From Leeuwenhoekiella sp. (GTDB taxonomy: Bacteria > Bacteroidota > Bacteroidia > Flavobacteriales > Flavobacteriaceae), in NCBI GenBank assembly GCA_011050015.1, contig DRGP01000102.1, forward strand, positions 1-64,000: a stretch of 64,000 bases of DNA, written 5' to 3'. Both the position numbers and the translations under genes were made by a program. Of the stretch, positions 10,021 through 19,280 are shown piece by piece (the first letter of the stretch is position 1; each line of letters begins with the position of its first letter). The notes under the pieces are model-generated. The model did not search any database. It was not told the origin of the DNA and saw nothing but the letters and a program-made list of their open reading frames with translations.

Positions 10021-10050
10021 AAATCCGCTTTTTTAGGCGGATTTTTTTTT
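10021..10050 (+). terminator. Rho-independent terminator after the GMC oxidoreductase
   Basis: AAATCCGC and GCGGATTT form an 8-bp stem with a T-rich loop, followed by a run of nine T. It lies 21 bp after the stop at 9999. Confidence 0.85.
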
Positions 10051-10678
10051 AATCCAGTCCTCACTTTGGAAGGTATTTTGCTTTGCTCTATTTGATCTTC
10101 GCCAAATAAAAAAAATGTAAAATTAGATGATAAATATTACCTTCAATCTTATGTACAATGGCTTTCGAGTATCAAACAAGCAGTATTGATCGGTAGGGCG
10201 CTGTGTACTAAATGCCTACCATTCGATTTCTAGAAATGTCCACTTGTGCAAAGTAATTGGGTAAGAAAGCATTCCTAATTATAATAAACCGGCGTTCCTT
10301 GATACCGATCAGATGAATCAATTGACCTGCTCGTAGGAGTAATAAAAATATTTCATAAATTAAATGAGAGTATATTCATAGGATTTCATGCGACTTGATT
10401 TATTCTGTTGTGAATGGAAGTAAGCAAAAAAAATTATAGATTAGCGCATCTTGGACTAATTTCAGACTTATGTTATAATACCTCGATTCCCCCTGAGGCA
10501 AATCAGGATTTATAGTCAAAAATCGAATCTACCAAAGAGAGACTATCAATAAGACGCTCCCTCAACCCCAAACTTACGAAAAAGGCTACAAAAAGAGTAA
10601 TACCACGCTCTGAACAATCTGTAAAACAAATACTTATAGATAATTTTCTTAACTTCCATGATATTTAAAGCATAGGTC
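10051..10678. other. Non-coding stretch upstream of the AraC-type regulator
   Basis: About 630 bp without a supported gene. The ORF-track entry on the minus strand at 10546-10746 overlaps the start of the regulator and has no recognisable family. I see no repeat copy, tRNA or convincing promoter box here. Confidence 0.5.
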
Positions 10679-12703
10679 ATGGCAAACTCAAAAGATTCTA
10701 CCGGCAGTTCGTTTCTAGGTTCTGGCGATAGAACCTTAGTTTCCAAACTATGTGAACATATTCAAACCAACCTGAATAACGACCAATTCGGGGTCGATAG
10801 TCTTGCTCAAATGGCCGGTATGAGCAGATCCAGTCTACACCGAAAGTTAAATAAAGCCTTGGGCATATCAACAAGCCGATTTATTAGAGAATATCGATTA
10901 AAAAGGGCTTTGGAAATGTTGAGGGCGGAGGACATTACGGCTTCGGAAGTTGCTTATCGGGTAGGCTTCAGCAGCGCCACCTATTTTAGTACCTCTTTCC
11001 ATAAATTTTATGGGATTACCCCAGGGGAAGTTAAATCTAAAATGAGTAATGAAGTCGAGAAAGATGATGAACTGCCCATACCAAGAACGACAAGCAAGTT
11101 CTCAACCGATTCGGGAAATTCAATAGAAAAAAAAAACAGGGTTAAAAAAAACCTGCTCCTTACCGCTTTATTTATAACAGTAGTATTAATGGCTTTATTT
11201 TTTCAAAATACTTCTTCGAAAGAAAGCAGTGAAAACAAAGTAATCGAGAACCCAATTACTGAAAAATCAATTGCGGTACTGCCTTTTAAAAATTGGACAG
11301 GAAACCCCGATCTGGAGTATGTTAGTGATGGTATGACCGATGCCGTAATCTCAAGACTCACAAAAATTGGTGCTATTCCAAAAGTAATTCCATTTACATC
11401 GACATTACAGTATAAAGAAACCAAAAAGAGTATCAAAGAAATTGCGGCCGAACTGGGTGTTGAGAATTTACTACAGGGTAATCTTCAGATTTCGGGGAAA
11501 AAGATCAAAATCAACCTGCAATTGATTAATGGTAAAACAAATAACCATTTATGGTCTGAAGAATATAAGAGAGATTGGAAAAGTGACGAAATTTTTGAAA
11601 TACAGACAGAGGTGGTGCAAACTATTGCCAAGAATATGAAAGTTGCCATCGCCGAAAACGAATTAGCAGATATTCAAAAAGCACCTACTAAAAGTAAACA
11701 AGCCTATTCCTACTTTCTTCAAGCAGAATTTCAGAAGCATAAATCAAATAAATTGACATATGCCAATGCCATTCCCTTATACGAAAAAGCCATTGCAATT
11801 GATTCGAATTTTGTGAAGGCATACGTAGGACTAGCCAATATTTGGAGTTTTGGAGGATTGGTCTGGGGTATTTATAATCAACGATTAGCCTGGAAAAATG
11901 CTAAAGGTTTATTGCAAAAAGCATTAGAAATCGATCCTAACAATGAAGCGGTGGAGGAAGAATTATATTCCGGTTATTTTTATTATGACTGGAATTTTAC
12001 CGCGGTAGAAAAATACTATCAAAGCAAGCTAGATCAATTTTTTATTGACAAAACCCCTGCAATTATGGCGGACTATCCTATAAAAACCGGAAGGTACAAA
12101 GAAGCCATCTTGAAGTTGGATCAGCTTATTTTAAACGATCCCACTGTCGGAATCTATTTTCTTTTTAAGGCAGAAGCACTAATGTTCCTTAATAAGACCG
12201 ATGAGGCGAAAGATTTGGCGACAAATGTCGATTCCCTGTATAGTGATAACTGGTTCTATTTGAGGGAATCCACAAAACTGTATTATTATCTTGCAGAATA
12301 TGGAAAATCAAAGAGACAATTGCATAAATTGTTAACTAATTTTCAAGATTACCCTCCACTTTTGATGTGGCTAAATGCCGTATATGCACAAATGGATGGT
12401 AATTCTACGGATGCGGCCAAATATTTGGCGGAACTGCAAATTGAGTATAGCAACGGCTCATCTGGCAGCCCCGCATGGTTTATTGCATTGTATAACTGCA
12501 GATTAAAAGATTATGAACAGACTTTTGAATGGCTACAAAAGTCGTATGAAAACCATGAAGTAGAAATGACCTGGCTACGGGAAGAACCCTTATTGGCTCC
12601 AATAAGAACCGATCCGCGCTACAAAAATCTTTATGAAAAAGTGGGGTTTTCAAGTATTGGATTACCGATTAAAAGATCTTCAGAAAATCAATCAATTAAG
12701 TAA
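10679..12703 (+). CDS. Membrane-anchored AraC-HTH transcriptional regulator with TolB-like and TPR domains
   Basis: The 674-residue protein has an AraC-type double HTH at about 22-120 (GVDSLAQMAGMSRSSLHRKL; AYRVGFSSATYFSTSFHKFYGITPGE). One transmembrane segment follows at about 157-176. A TolB/FlgO-like domain begins SIAVLPFKNWTGNPDLEYVSDGM at about 197. TPR-like helices fill the rest. The layout puts the DNA-binding domain in the cytoplasm and the sensor/TPR part across the inner membrane, as in one-component membrane regulators. The target may be the adjacent methyltransferase gene or unlinked genes; nothing in the sequence settles it. Confidence 0.85.
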   Translation: MANSKDSTGSSFLGSGDRTLVSKLCEHIQTNLNNDQFGVDSLAQMAGMSRSSLHRKLNKALGISTSRFIREYRLKRALEMLRAEDITASEVAYRVGFSSATYFSTSFHKFYGITPGEVKSKMSNEVEKDDELPIPRTTSKFSTDSGNSIEKKNRVKKNLLLTALFITVVLMALFFQNTSSKESSENKVIENPITEKSIAVLPFKNWTGNPDLEYVSDGMTDAVISRLTKIGAIPKVIPFTSTLQYKETKKSIKEIAAELGVENLLQGNLQISGKKIKINLQLINGKTNNHLWSEEYKRDWKSDEIFEIQTEVVQTIAKNMKVAIAENELADIQKAPTKSKQAYSYFLQAEFQKHKSNKLTYANAIPLYEKAIAIDSNFVKAYVGLANIWSFGGLVWGIYNQRLAWKNAKGLLQKALEIDPNNEAVEEELYSGYFYYDWNFTAVEKYYQSKLDQFFIDKTPAIMADYPIKTGRYKEAILKLDQLILNDPTVGIYFLFKAEALMFLNKTDEAKDLATNVDSLYSDNWFYLRESTKLYYYLAEYGKSKRQLHKLLTNFQDYPPLLMWLNAVYAQMDGNSTDAAKYLAELQIEYSNGSSGSPAWFIALYNCRLKDYEQTFEWLQKSYENHEVEMTWLREEPLLAPIRTDPRYKNLYEKVGFSSIGLPIKRSSENQSIK

Positions 12704-12806
12704 TCATTTCAACATCATTTAAAGGTTCTGCATCATAAGTTGAAAGCCTTTCCAAAAACTTAATGATATTGAGACATATCTGTTATTCAGTTATTTAGGT
12801 TTCTTT

Positions 12807-12814
12807 TATCTTTG
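12807..12814 (+). promoter_or_regulatory. Candidate -7 promoter box TATCTTTG
   Basis: TATCTTTG matches the Bacteroidota sigma-A -7 consensus TAnnTTTG exactly. It lies 143 bp upstream of the methyltransferase start. No clear TTG-type -33 element is visible at the right distance, so the call is tentative. Confidence 0.35.
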
Positions 12815-12956
12815 ATACTATCAATTTTAAGTATGAGTCAAATAAGTCCGTTGAACTGAAATATTGAAAATTCTTTCCATACAATCACCATAATCTTACA
12901 ATAAAATTCAGTTCCCCTTTTATAAGAATATTAATTATTCACTTAAATATAGAACC

Positions 12957-14012
12957 ATGGAATTAAATGAAGAAAAATTAAATGAACTGTTGGGCAAAGT
13001 AGTCACGGAAATGGGTGCCGCCGCTAATGGGCCATTAGTAGTTTTAGGGGACAAACTGGGCCTTTACAAATGCCTAGCGCAATCGGGCCCAATAAATTCT
13101 ACAGAACTGGCCGATGAAACAAATACTGCTGAAAGATACGTACGCGAATGGTTGTCTGCTCAAGCCGCGTCTGGGTATATCTCGTATGAAGGCGAGACCA
13201 AAAGATTTTCAATGACCCCGGAACAGGCTGCTGTTTTTGGCGATGAAGAAAGTCCGGTGTTTATGAACGGGGCATTCTACGCCATTTCCTCGGTCTATAA
13301 CGATGCGCCCAAAATGGAAAAAGCCTTTACTTCTGGAGAAGGTGTCGCTTGGGGCGATCACAGCACCTGTTTGTTCTGTGGAACGGAAAAATTTTTTAGC
13401 CCTTCCTATGAAAGTAACCTTGTAAACAATTGGATTCCATCCTTGGATGGGGTCGAGGCCAAGTTAAAGCAGGGAGCAAAAGTAGCGGATATCGGCTGTG
13501 GTCATGCAGCCTCTACCATCATTATGGCAAAGGCATATCCGAATTCTACGTTTATGGGCTATGACTACCATGATAAATCCATAACGCAGGCTCGGGAAAG
13601 GGCTAAAAATGCTAATGTCAACAACGTTTCCTTTGATGTTGCTACGGCCAAGGATTTTCCCGGGAACGACTACGATTTTATTGCCTTCTTTGACTGTTTG
13701 CACGATATGGGCGATCCTGTTGGGGCCTGTGCACATGTGAAAAAAGCATTGAAGCCAGATGGTACCTGTATGATTGTGGAACCTTTTGCGCATGATACTT
13801 TGGAGGAAAACTTAAATCCGGTCGGAAGGGCATTTTATGCTCTTTCTACAACACTCTGCACACCATGTTCGCTTAACCAAGAAGTAGGTCTTGCCCTTGG
13901 AGCACAGGCCGGCGAAAAGCGTTTGAGGGATGTAGTGAACTCCGGTGGTTTTACACGTTTTAGAAGGGCTACAGAAACTCCTTTTAATTTGATATTAGAG
14001 GCGCGGGCATAG
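12957..14012 (+). CDS. Class I SAM-dependent methyltransferase with N-terminal winged helix
   Basis: The 351-residue protein has an N-terminal winged-helix/dimerisation region (NSTELADETNTAERYVREWLSAQAASGYI), as in O-methyltransferase-like enzymes. The SAM-binding motif I is VADIGCGHAAS (about 176-186), with the acidic motif II region GYDYHD. A further Asp-rich motif, FFDCLHDMGDP, and the post-motif KKALKPDGTCMIVEP follow. The Cys-rich CLFCG segment is unusual. The substrate is unknown. It stands alone between the AraC-type regulator and a repeat copy. Confidence 0.8.
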   Translation: MELNEEKLNELLGKVVTEMGAAANGPLVVLGDKLGLYKCLAQSGPINSTELADETNTAERYVREWLSAQAASGYISYEGETKRFSMTPEQAAVFGDEESPVFMNGAFYAISSVYNDAPKMEKAFTSGEGVAWGDHSTCLFCGTEKFFSPSYESNLVNNWIPSLDGVEAKLKQGAKVADIGCGHAASTIIMAKAYPNSTFMGYDYHDKSITQARERAKNANVNNVSFDVATAKDFPGNDYDFIAFFDCLHDMGDPVGACAHVKKALKPDGTCMIVEPFAHDTLEENLNPVGRAFYALSTTLCTPCSLNQEVGLALGAQAGEKRLRDVVNSGGFTRFRRATETPFNLILEARA

Positions 14013-14166
14013 ATTTTAAGCGTCCCCTTCAAAATTCGATATGAAATTCCCTGGTGCGTGTAACAAAGCCAAGAGCATATTTTTGCCTTGCAACAATTAT
14101 ACTGTAAGCACTATGGGAATTTCTAACATTATACTATGATACCCATATTGAATTATTTTGGTCTAT

Positions 14167-14340
14167 TAACCTGAGTTCGATGTGCAATTTTAGAGTTTTG
14201 AAAATTGTCATTTCGAGTGATTTTTGCAAAAAATCGTATCGAGAAAGGCTATTTTCGTTCGAAAAATGCTGATCTCGATACAAAATTCTTTCAGAATTTC
14301 ACTCGATCTGACACATTTTTCTTACATCGAACTCAGGTTA
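14167..14340 (+). repeat. Palindromic intergenic repeat, copy 2 (complete)
   Basis: A 174-bp element bounded by the perfect terminal inverted repeat TAACCTGAGTTCGATGT ... ACATCGAACTCAGGTTA. Its two halves are also loosely complementary to each other (gagtga...gtatcgag against ctcgatac...tcactc), so the whole unit could fold into one long hairpin. It carries no transposase. The ORF-track entry 14205-14486 is an artefact of this repeat. Confidence 0.88.
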
Positions 14341-14770
14341 TTGATATCCCTCTTACTTTCGCCTGCCCTATTCTTTGGGTTTTTAATTTAAAAAATACCA
14401 AAATTTTAGCGCTGACTTCGGCAGGACCCATAATTTTTAACAACAAGTGGAAAATGTGGAACATCGATGGCTTATCTGAGTTATAATAAATATCTCTAAT
14501 AATATCATTTCGTGTCTATTAGAGTTGATTCTCAATAAAAACAATATCTATTATTTGCCTTTTTATGAAAATGGATTTTATAGTTCAAAATTGAATTAAA
14601 CTCAGCATAAATTAGATTTTTCAAAATAATCTTTATTATTTTTAGCTACTCTATATTCTATTCGGATATAACTCATCACACAAACGCTCAACAAAAAAAC
14701 TTAGCCATGCGAATCTATTTGAGTAAATTTCCTTTTGAAATGCACTGCGGAAGTTCCAAAATGATAAGCA
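14341..14770. other. Non-coding stretch upstream of the Crp/Fnr regulator
   Basis: About 430 AT-rich bases with no supported gene. It presumably holds the regulator's promoter, but no exact TAnnTTTG box at a good distance was found. Confidence 0.4.
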
Positions 14771-15397
14771 ATGATTGAAAAGCTCAAACAAGCATATGGT
14801 TCACAGTTTGAACCATCACTTATAGAAGAAATAGACCACGTGGGTACCTTTTTGGAAGTTCCGGAAGGTGAAGATTTGATTCGGCCGGGACAATATATCA
14901 AAGCGATGCCCCTCCTACTTTCCGGAAGTATAAAAATAATGCGCCCCGATACCGAAGGAGACGAGCTCCTCCTCTACCATCTTGAGAAGGGTGACACCTG
15001 TGCGATGACAATGAGCTGTTGCCTGGGAAATACAAAAAGTGAAATTCACGCAGTAACCGAAACCCCCGTAGAGTTGTTGATGATACCCATAGGTAAAATG
15101 GAAGAATGGTCAGGGCAATATAAGACCTGGCGAAATTTTGTGTTTAATAGCTATCATACCCGTATGATGGAAATGCTGGAGAGTATAGACAATATTGCTT
15201 TCAATAAAATGGATGAGCGACTGGAAAACCATTTACAGAATAAGATTAAAATCTTCAATAGCAAACATATTTATACGACCCACAAAGAGATAGCGAGCGA
15301 TCTACACACAAGTCGTGTTGTAATCTCAAGATTGCTCAAAAAAATGGAAAATGATGATAAAATAAAATTACACCGCAGTTTTATTGAAGTCCTGTAA
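14771..15397 (+). CDS. Crp/Fnr-family transcriptional regulator
   Basis: The 208-residue protein has an N-terminal cyclic-nucleotide-binding-like beta barrel (VPEGEDLIRPGQYIKAMPLLLSGSIKIM). The C-terminal Crp-type winged helix includes THKEIASDLHTSRVVISRLLKKMEN as the recognition region. A CAMTMSCCLGN segment places several Cys in the sensor domain. The family commonly senses redox or small ligands; here the sulfur genes downstream suggest a sulfide or persulfide cue (inference). Its stop codon lies inside a perfect dyad that is probably its own type of binding site. Confidence 0.92.
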   Translation: MIEKLKQAYGSQFEPSLIEEIDHVGTFLEVPEGEDLIRPGQYIKAMPLLLSGSIKIMRPDTEGDELLLYHLEKGDTCAMTMSCCLGNTKSEIHAVTETPVELLMIPIGKMEEWSGQYKTWRNFVFNSYHTRMMEMLESIDNIAFNKMDERLENHLQNKIKIFNSKHIYTTHKEIASDLHTSRVVISRLLKKMENDDKIKLHRSFIEVL

Positions 15398-15407
15398 CAA
15401 AGGTTAC
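15394..15407 (+). promoter_or_regulatory. Probable Crp/Fnr operator upstream of the TauE/SafE gene
   Basis: GTAAC-aaag-GTTAC is a perfect 5-bp dyad with a 4-bp spacer, fitting the GTA-N8-TAC pattern of Crp/Fnr-type sites. It overlaps the regulator's stop codon and lies about 50 bp before the transporter start. A TTACTTTG sequence at 15435-15442 is a rough -7 candidate. The same dyad recurs at 17793-17806. Confidence 0.6.
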
Positions 15408-15457
15408 CAAAAGTATTCGTCAATCCAAATACTTTTACTTTGTAAATTATCAAGGTA

Positions 15458-16258
15458 ATGGAAGTTATGGAAATCCTGGGTTATACAGGAGCACTGTTTA
15501 TAGGACTTGTACTAGGGCTAATAGGGGGCGGCGGATCTATCCTTACCGTTCCTATTTTAGTATATGTACTTGCATTCAATCCAGTGATTGCTACCGCTTA
15601 TTCTTTATTTGTGGTCGGAACCACAGCGCTCGTAGGAGCAGTCAAAAACACAATAAAGGGAAAAGTTGAATTTAAAACCGCTATTATTTTTGCGGTCCCC
15701 GCCTTTATAACGGTTTATCTTACCCGGGCTTTGCTTATCCCTGCTATACCTCATGAAATTTTTAAGCTGGATGGTTTTATAGTCACTAAGAATTTGGTGA
15801 TAATGCTCTTTTTTGCCAGCATCATGCTACTGGCTTCCATACGCATGATTCGTGACCAAAAAATTAAAGCTAAAACCACAGCTTATAGTCAGCCCACTAC
15901 ATTGTACCTGGTTCTTTATGCAATAATTATAGGTATGGTAACGGGTATAGTAGGAGCCGGAGGTGGGTTTCTAATCGTGCCTGCATTAGTTATTTTCGCC
16001 AAAATTTCTATGAAAAAAGCCGTCGCAACATCCCTGTTCATCATTGCGGTAAATTCATTAATAGGATTTATGGGAGACTTGCAGCATACCGATATCAATT
16101 GGGTCTTTCTGTTACCATTCACAGCAATTTCGGTGTCAGGGATTTTTATCGGGATTTGGCTCAATACATTTATCAATGAAAAGAAACTAAAGAAAGCTTT
16201 TGGATGGTTTGTACTCGTAATGGGGATTTTTATCATTTTAAAAGAACTCTTTACATAG
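15458..16258 (+). CDS. Sulfite/sulfur-compound exporter TauE/SafE family protein
   Basis: The 266-residue protein is almost entirely hydrophobic, with about seven to eight membrane segments. The Gly-rich signature typical of TauE/SafE occurs twice (GLVLGLIGGGGSILTVPILVY near the N-terminus and GIVGAGGGFLIVPALVIFA mid-protein). The family exports sulfite, sulfoacetate or related anions across the inner membrane. The location between a Crp/Fnr regulator and an MBL-rhodanese gene points to disposal of sulfur oxidation products. Confidence 0.9.
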   Translation: MEVMEILGYTGALFIGLVLGLIGGGGSILTVPILVYVLAFNPVIATAYSLFVVGTTALVGAVKNTIKGKVEFKTAIIFAVPAFITVYLTRALLIPAIPHEIFKLDGFIVTKNLVIMLFFASIMLLASIRMIRDQKIKAKTTAYSQPTTLYLVLYAIIIGMVTGIVGAGGGFLIVPALVIFAKISMKKAVATSLFIIAVNSLIGFMGDLQHTDINWVFLLPFTAISVSGIFIGIWLNTFINEKKLKKAFGWFVLVMGIFIILKELFT

Positions 16259-16319
16259 GGCAACAAAATAACAGAACAATACATTTTAAATTACTGCCAA
16301 TTTCGATTTTAGAAAGTAA

Positions 16320-17762
16320 ATGGCGTTACTAAAGCATAACATGATGAACATAGAACAGATTTATACTGGTTGTTTGGCACAAGGAGCCTATTATATTGAA
16401 AGCAAGGGTGAAGTAGCCATAATAGACCCACTGCGAGAGGTGCAGTCTTATATTGACAAGGCAGATTCGGTAGGTGCAACAATTAAATACATTTTTGAAA
16501 CCCACTTTCACGCAGACTTTGTTTCGGGACATGTGACACTTTCAAAAAAAACGGGGGCACCCATCATTTATGGTCCAAATGCAAATCCAGATTTTGAGGC
16601 GATCATCGCTAAAGATGGGCAGCAATTTCAACTGGGCGAATTAACCTTTATAGTGCTTCACACCCCAGGACATACGATGGAAAGCAGCACCTATCTTTTA
16701 CGTGATAAAAATGGTAAAGATCACGCATTGTTTACAGGGGACACCTTGTTTTTAGGAGATGTAGGCCGTCCAGACCTTGCGCAGAAAGCAGCACATATTA
16801 CCCAAGAAGAGCTTGCCGGAAAATTGTATGACAGTTTGCGAAACAAGATCATTCCCCTTGCTGATGAAATCATGGTCTATCCGGCGCACGGTGCAGGTTC
16901 GGCATGTGGTAAAAATATGATGAAGGAAACCATGGACCCATTAGGTCACCAAAAAGAAATAAATTATGCCTTACGCGCCGATATGACCAAGGAGGAATTT
17001 ATAAACGAAGTGACTGATGGTCTTTTACCACCACCCGCGTATTTCCCTATGAACGTAAAAATGAACAAAGAGGGTTACAAAGATATTGAAATAGTGATTA
17101 CGCAAGGCTCCAATCCGCTTTCCCCGGATGCTTTTGAAACCGCAGCAAACGAAACTGGTGCTGTAATGCTTGATGTGAGACATCAAAACGATTTTGGCAA
17201 AGGGCATATTCCTGGATCTATCTTTATCGGTATCGATGGAAGTTTTGCGCCTTGGGTAGGTGCCTTGATCAAAGATATACAACAGCCTATCCTCTTAATA
17301 GCCGATAAGGATCGCATTAAAGAAGCCATCACCCGACTTTCCCGCGTAGGATTTGATAATACTATTGGATATCTTGAGGGTGGGTTTTCGGCTTGGAAAA
17401 AAGTATCAAAAGCCTATGATACGGTAACCTCCATTACCGCAGAAGAATTCAAGGTAGCTTTAAAAAACAGCAAGAAAAAAGCTCAGGTATTTGATGTACG
17501 GAAGCCAAGTGAATTTCAATCAGAACACGTGGTCAACGCATATCATACCCCACTTACGACATTGAACGATCATTTATCCGAATTTCCAGAGAAAGAAACC
17601 TTCTTTGTACATTGTGCCAGTGGTTATCGTAGCATGATAGCTTCCTCGATATTAAAGAGCCGTGGGATTCATAATTTGATTGATATTCAGGGTGGATATA
17701 CAGCCCTTAAGAGAGCTGGGATTAAAACCACAAATTATGTGTGCCCTTCGACGTTAAAATAA
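16320..17762 (+). CDS. MBL-fold persulfide dioxygenase-like protein with two rhodanese domains
   Basis: The 480-residue protein has an N-terminal metallo-beta-lactamase domain with HFHAD at 62-66, the second-site motif GHTMESS, TGDTLF and YPAHGAGS, as in persulfide dioxygenases (ETHE1/Blh type). Two rhodanese domains follow. The first (about 270-365) has ILLIADKDR where the active-site loop should be and lacks the Cys. The second (about 375-475) has an intact HCASGYRS loop. The protein would oxidise glutathione- or thiol-persulfide and move sulfane sulfur. MNIEQIYTGC, starting at 16344, is the usual family N-terminus, so the start at 16320 may be too early. Confidence 0.92.
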   Translation: MALLKHNMMNIEQIYTGCLAQGAYYIESKGEVAIIDPLREVQSYIDKADSVGATIKYIFETHFHADFVSGHVTLSKKTGAPIIYGPNANPDFEAIIAKDGQQFQLGELTFIVLHTPGHTMESSTYLLRDKNGKDHALFTGDTLFLGDVGRPDLAQKAAHITQEELAGKLYDSLRNKIIPLADEIMVYPAHGAGSACGKNMMKETMDPLGHQKEINYALRADMTKEEFINEVTDGLLPPPAYFPMNVKMNKEGYKDIEIVITQGSNPLSPDAFETAANETGAVMLDVRHQNDFGKGHIPGSIFIGIDGSFAPWVGALIKDIQQPILLIADKDRIKEAITRLSRVGFDNTIGYLEGGFSAWKKVSKAYDTVTSITAEEFKVALKNSKKKAQVFDVRKPSEFQSEHVVNAYHTPLTTLNDHLSEFPEKETFFVHCASGYRSMIASSILKSRGIHNLIDIQGGYTALKRAGIKTTNYVCPSTLK

Positions 17763-17792
17763 TATGAAGAAAGGTCTACGTTATAAGGCAAT

Positions 17793-17806
17793 GTAACTTT
17801 TGTTAC
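17793..17806 (+). promoter_or_regulatory. Probable Crp/Fnr operator upstream of the YeeE/YedE pair
   Basis: GTAAC-tttt-GTTAC repeats the dyad found at 15394-15407, with the same half-sites and spacing but a different spacer. It lies about 47 bp before the ATG at 17853. CAGTTTTG at 17812-17819 is one base away from a -7 consensus. The same regulator probably controls both transcription units. Confidence 0.58.
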
Positions 17807-17852
17807 CGTTTCAGTTTTGCGAAAGCGTTATTTTTACATTAAAATAAAAACC

Positions 17853-18410
17853 ATGAACTCCATTTACGAACCTTGGCCCTGGTATGTTTCGGGACCGCTT
17901 ATTGCCTTTGTGATGTTTCTTTTACTCTTTGTGGGTAAGCAATTTGGAATGTCGTCTAACCTACGTACCGCTTGTGCAGCGATGGGCGCAGGAAAAGCAG
18001 CAGACTTCTTCAAATTTGACTGGAAGGCTGAACGATGGAACTTAATGGTCGTTTTGGGAGCGGTTATCGGTGGCTTTATTGCGTCAAATTATATGTCTGA
18101 TAATACGGTAGAAATCAATCCCGAAATCTCCCAACAACTCGCCCAGGATTATCACATTGAAAGCGCCGGAAAAGCATATTTGCCCTCGGAAATTTTTGCA
18201 ACCGAAAATCTTAACCAACCCTCTAACATTCTCATATTATTGATTGGCGGTTTATTGGTCGGTTTTGGGGCTCGCTATGCGGGAGGTTGTACATCGGGCC
18301 ACGCCATCTCTGGCTTGAGTAATTTACAACTACCATCACTTATTGCCGTTATAGGCTTTTTCATAGGTGGTCTGGTGATGGTTCATTTTATATACCCTTT
18401 AATTTTTTAA
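17853..18410 (+). CDS. YeeE/YedE-family sulfur transporter, first half
   Basis: This 185-residue membrane protein has about four hydrophobic segments and the signature GGCTSGHAISGLSNL (Cys near residue 147), typical of YeeE/YedE (PmpA/PmpB-like) transporters for thiosulfate or related sulfur species. I place the start at the ATG of MNSIYEPWPWYVSGP; the track's TTG at 17817 adds 12 unlikely residues. It is followed directly by the second half-transporter. Confidence 0.88.
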   Translation: MNSIYEPWPWYVSGPLIAFVMFLLLFVGKQFGMSSNLRTACAAMGAGKAADFFKFDWKAERWNLMVVLGAVIGGFIASNYMSDNTVEINPEISQQLAQDYHIESAGKAYLPSEIFATENLNQPSNILILLIGGLLVGFGARYAGGCTSGHAISGLSNLQLPSLIAVIGFFIGGLVMVHFIYPLIF

Positions 18411-18413
18411 GTG

Positions 18414-18827
18414 ATGAGATACATAACCTATTTGGCAATCGGTATTTTCTTTGGAATTGTTATGTTTAAATCTGAAGCTGCTTCCTGGTTTCGTATTTAT
18501 GAAATGTTCCACTTTGGGAGCTTTCATATGTACGGCATCATGGGTTCTGCATTGGTATTAGGCATTTTAGGGATTCAGATAATTAAAAGAAAAAAAATCA
18601 AACCCTTCCCTGGCGGTGAAATGAGTCTTCAGCCTAAAGAAAATGGTGTAGCGCGCTATCTGTTAGGTGGAATTATTTTTGGTTTGGGATGGGCTTTGGC
18701 GGGTGCATGCCCCGGTCCCATGTATGTTTTGGTGGGAGCAGGTTATCCTTCGATTTTGATCGTGATTTTTGGAGCTTTGACAGGAACTTTTCTGTATGGT
18801 TTGGTTAAAAAGTTTTTACCGCATTAG
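18414..18827 (+). CDS. YeeE/YedE-family sulfur transporter, second half
   Basis: This 137-residue membrane protein has GLGWALAGACPGPMYVLVGAG, the second conserved Cys motif of the YeeE/YedE family. Together with the preceding gene it would form one full transporter, as with PmpA/PmpB pairs. ATG at 18414 follows the previous stop (18408-18410) by 3 bp; GTG at 18411 is an alternative. The two halves are probably translated together. Direction of transport is not evident from sequence. Confidence 0.88.
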   Translation: MRYITYLAIGIFFGIVMFKSEAASWFRIYEMFHFGSFHMYGIMGSALVLGILGIQIIKRKKIKPFPGGEMSLQPKENGVARYLLGGIIFGLGWALAGACPGPMYVLVGAGYPSILIVIFGALTGTFLYGLVKKFLPH

Positions 18828-18891
18828 CATCTCAAATAAAAAACTGCCTCGGCATGTCTTAAAATCAATTTATAATGTGCCGGGTTCATTA

Positions 18892-19066
18892 TAACCGGAG
18901 TTCGATATGAAATTTCTATTATTTGAAAATTGTCAATTTGAGTTATTTTTGTGTAAAATTGTATCGAAAATGACCATTTTCAATCGAAAAAAGCTGTTTT
19001 CTATAAAAAATCGTTTCAAAATTTTACTCAAACTGACGCATTTTTCTTAGGTCGAACTCAGATTTA
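18892..19066 (+). repeat. Palindromic intergenic repeat, copy 3 (diverged)
   Basis: A 175-bp element beginning TAACCGGAGTTCGATAT and ending TTAGGTCGAACTCAGATTTA. It shares the inner segments gtatcgaaaa, caatcgaaaa and catttttcttaggtcgaactca with the other copies but is more diverged. The remaining bases of the 18828-19280 gap hold no supported gene. Confidence 0.75.
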
Positions 19067-19239
19067 TACTATTTTTATTGCTTTCAGCTTTTACAATCGT
19101 CCTCGTTCTTAAAACCTTAAATCCCTACACGGTGGCCTGTAATATAATCTTGAAATTTCCATTGGTCGACACTTCTCTGCCATCCACCGACGGTAAATAC
19201 AGACTTAACGATTAAATATGTCCTCGCTATTTATTAGTG

Positions 19240-19247
19240 TACTTTTG
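19240..19247 (+). promoter_or_regulatory. Candidate -7 promoter box TACTTTTG
   Basis: TACTTTTG matches TAnnTTTG and lies 33 bp before the ATG of the response regulator, a normal spacing. A clear -33 TTG element is not seen. Confidence 0.4.
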
Positions 19248-19280
19248 AAAACCCACTAACAATTTACAGGAGTACATATT

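Noticed and set aside
10546-10746. 66-residue minus-strand ORF
   Set aside because: It overlaps the N-terminus of the AraC-type regulator and has no family features.
14205-14486. 93-residue plus-strand ORF
   Set aside because: Most of it lies in palindromic repeat copy 2; its translation reflects the repeat and matches no protein pattern.
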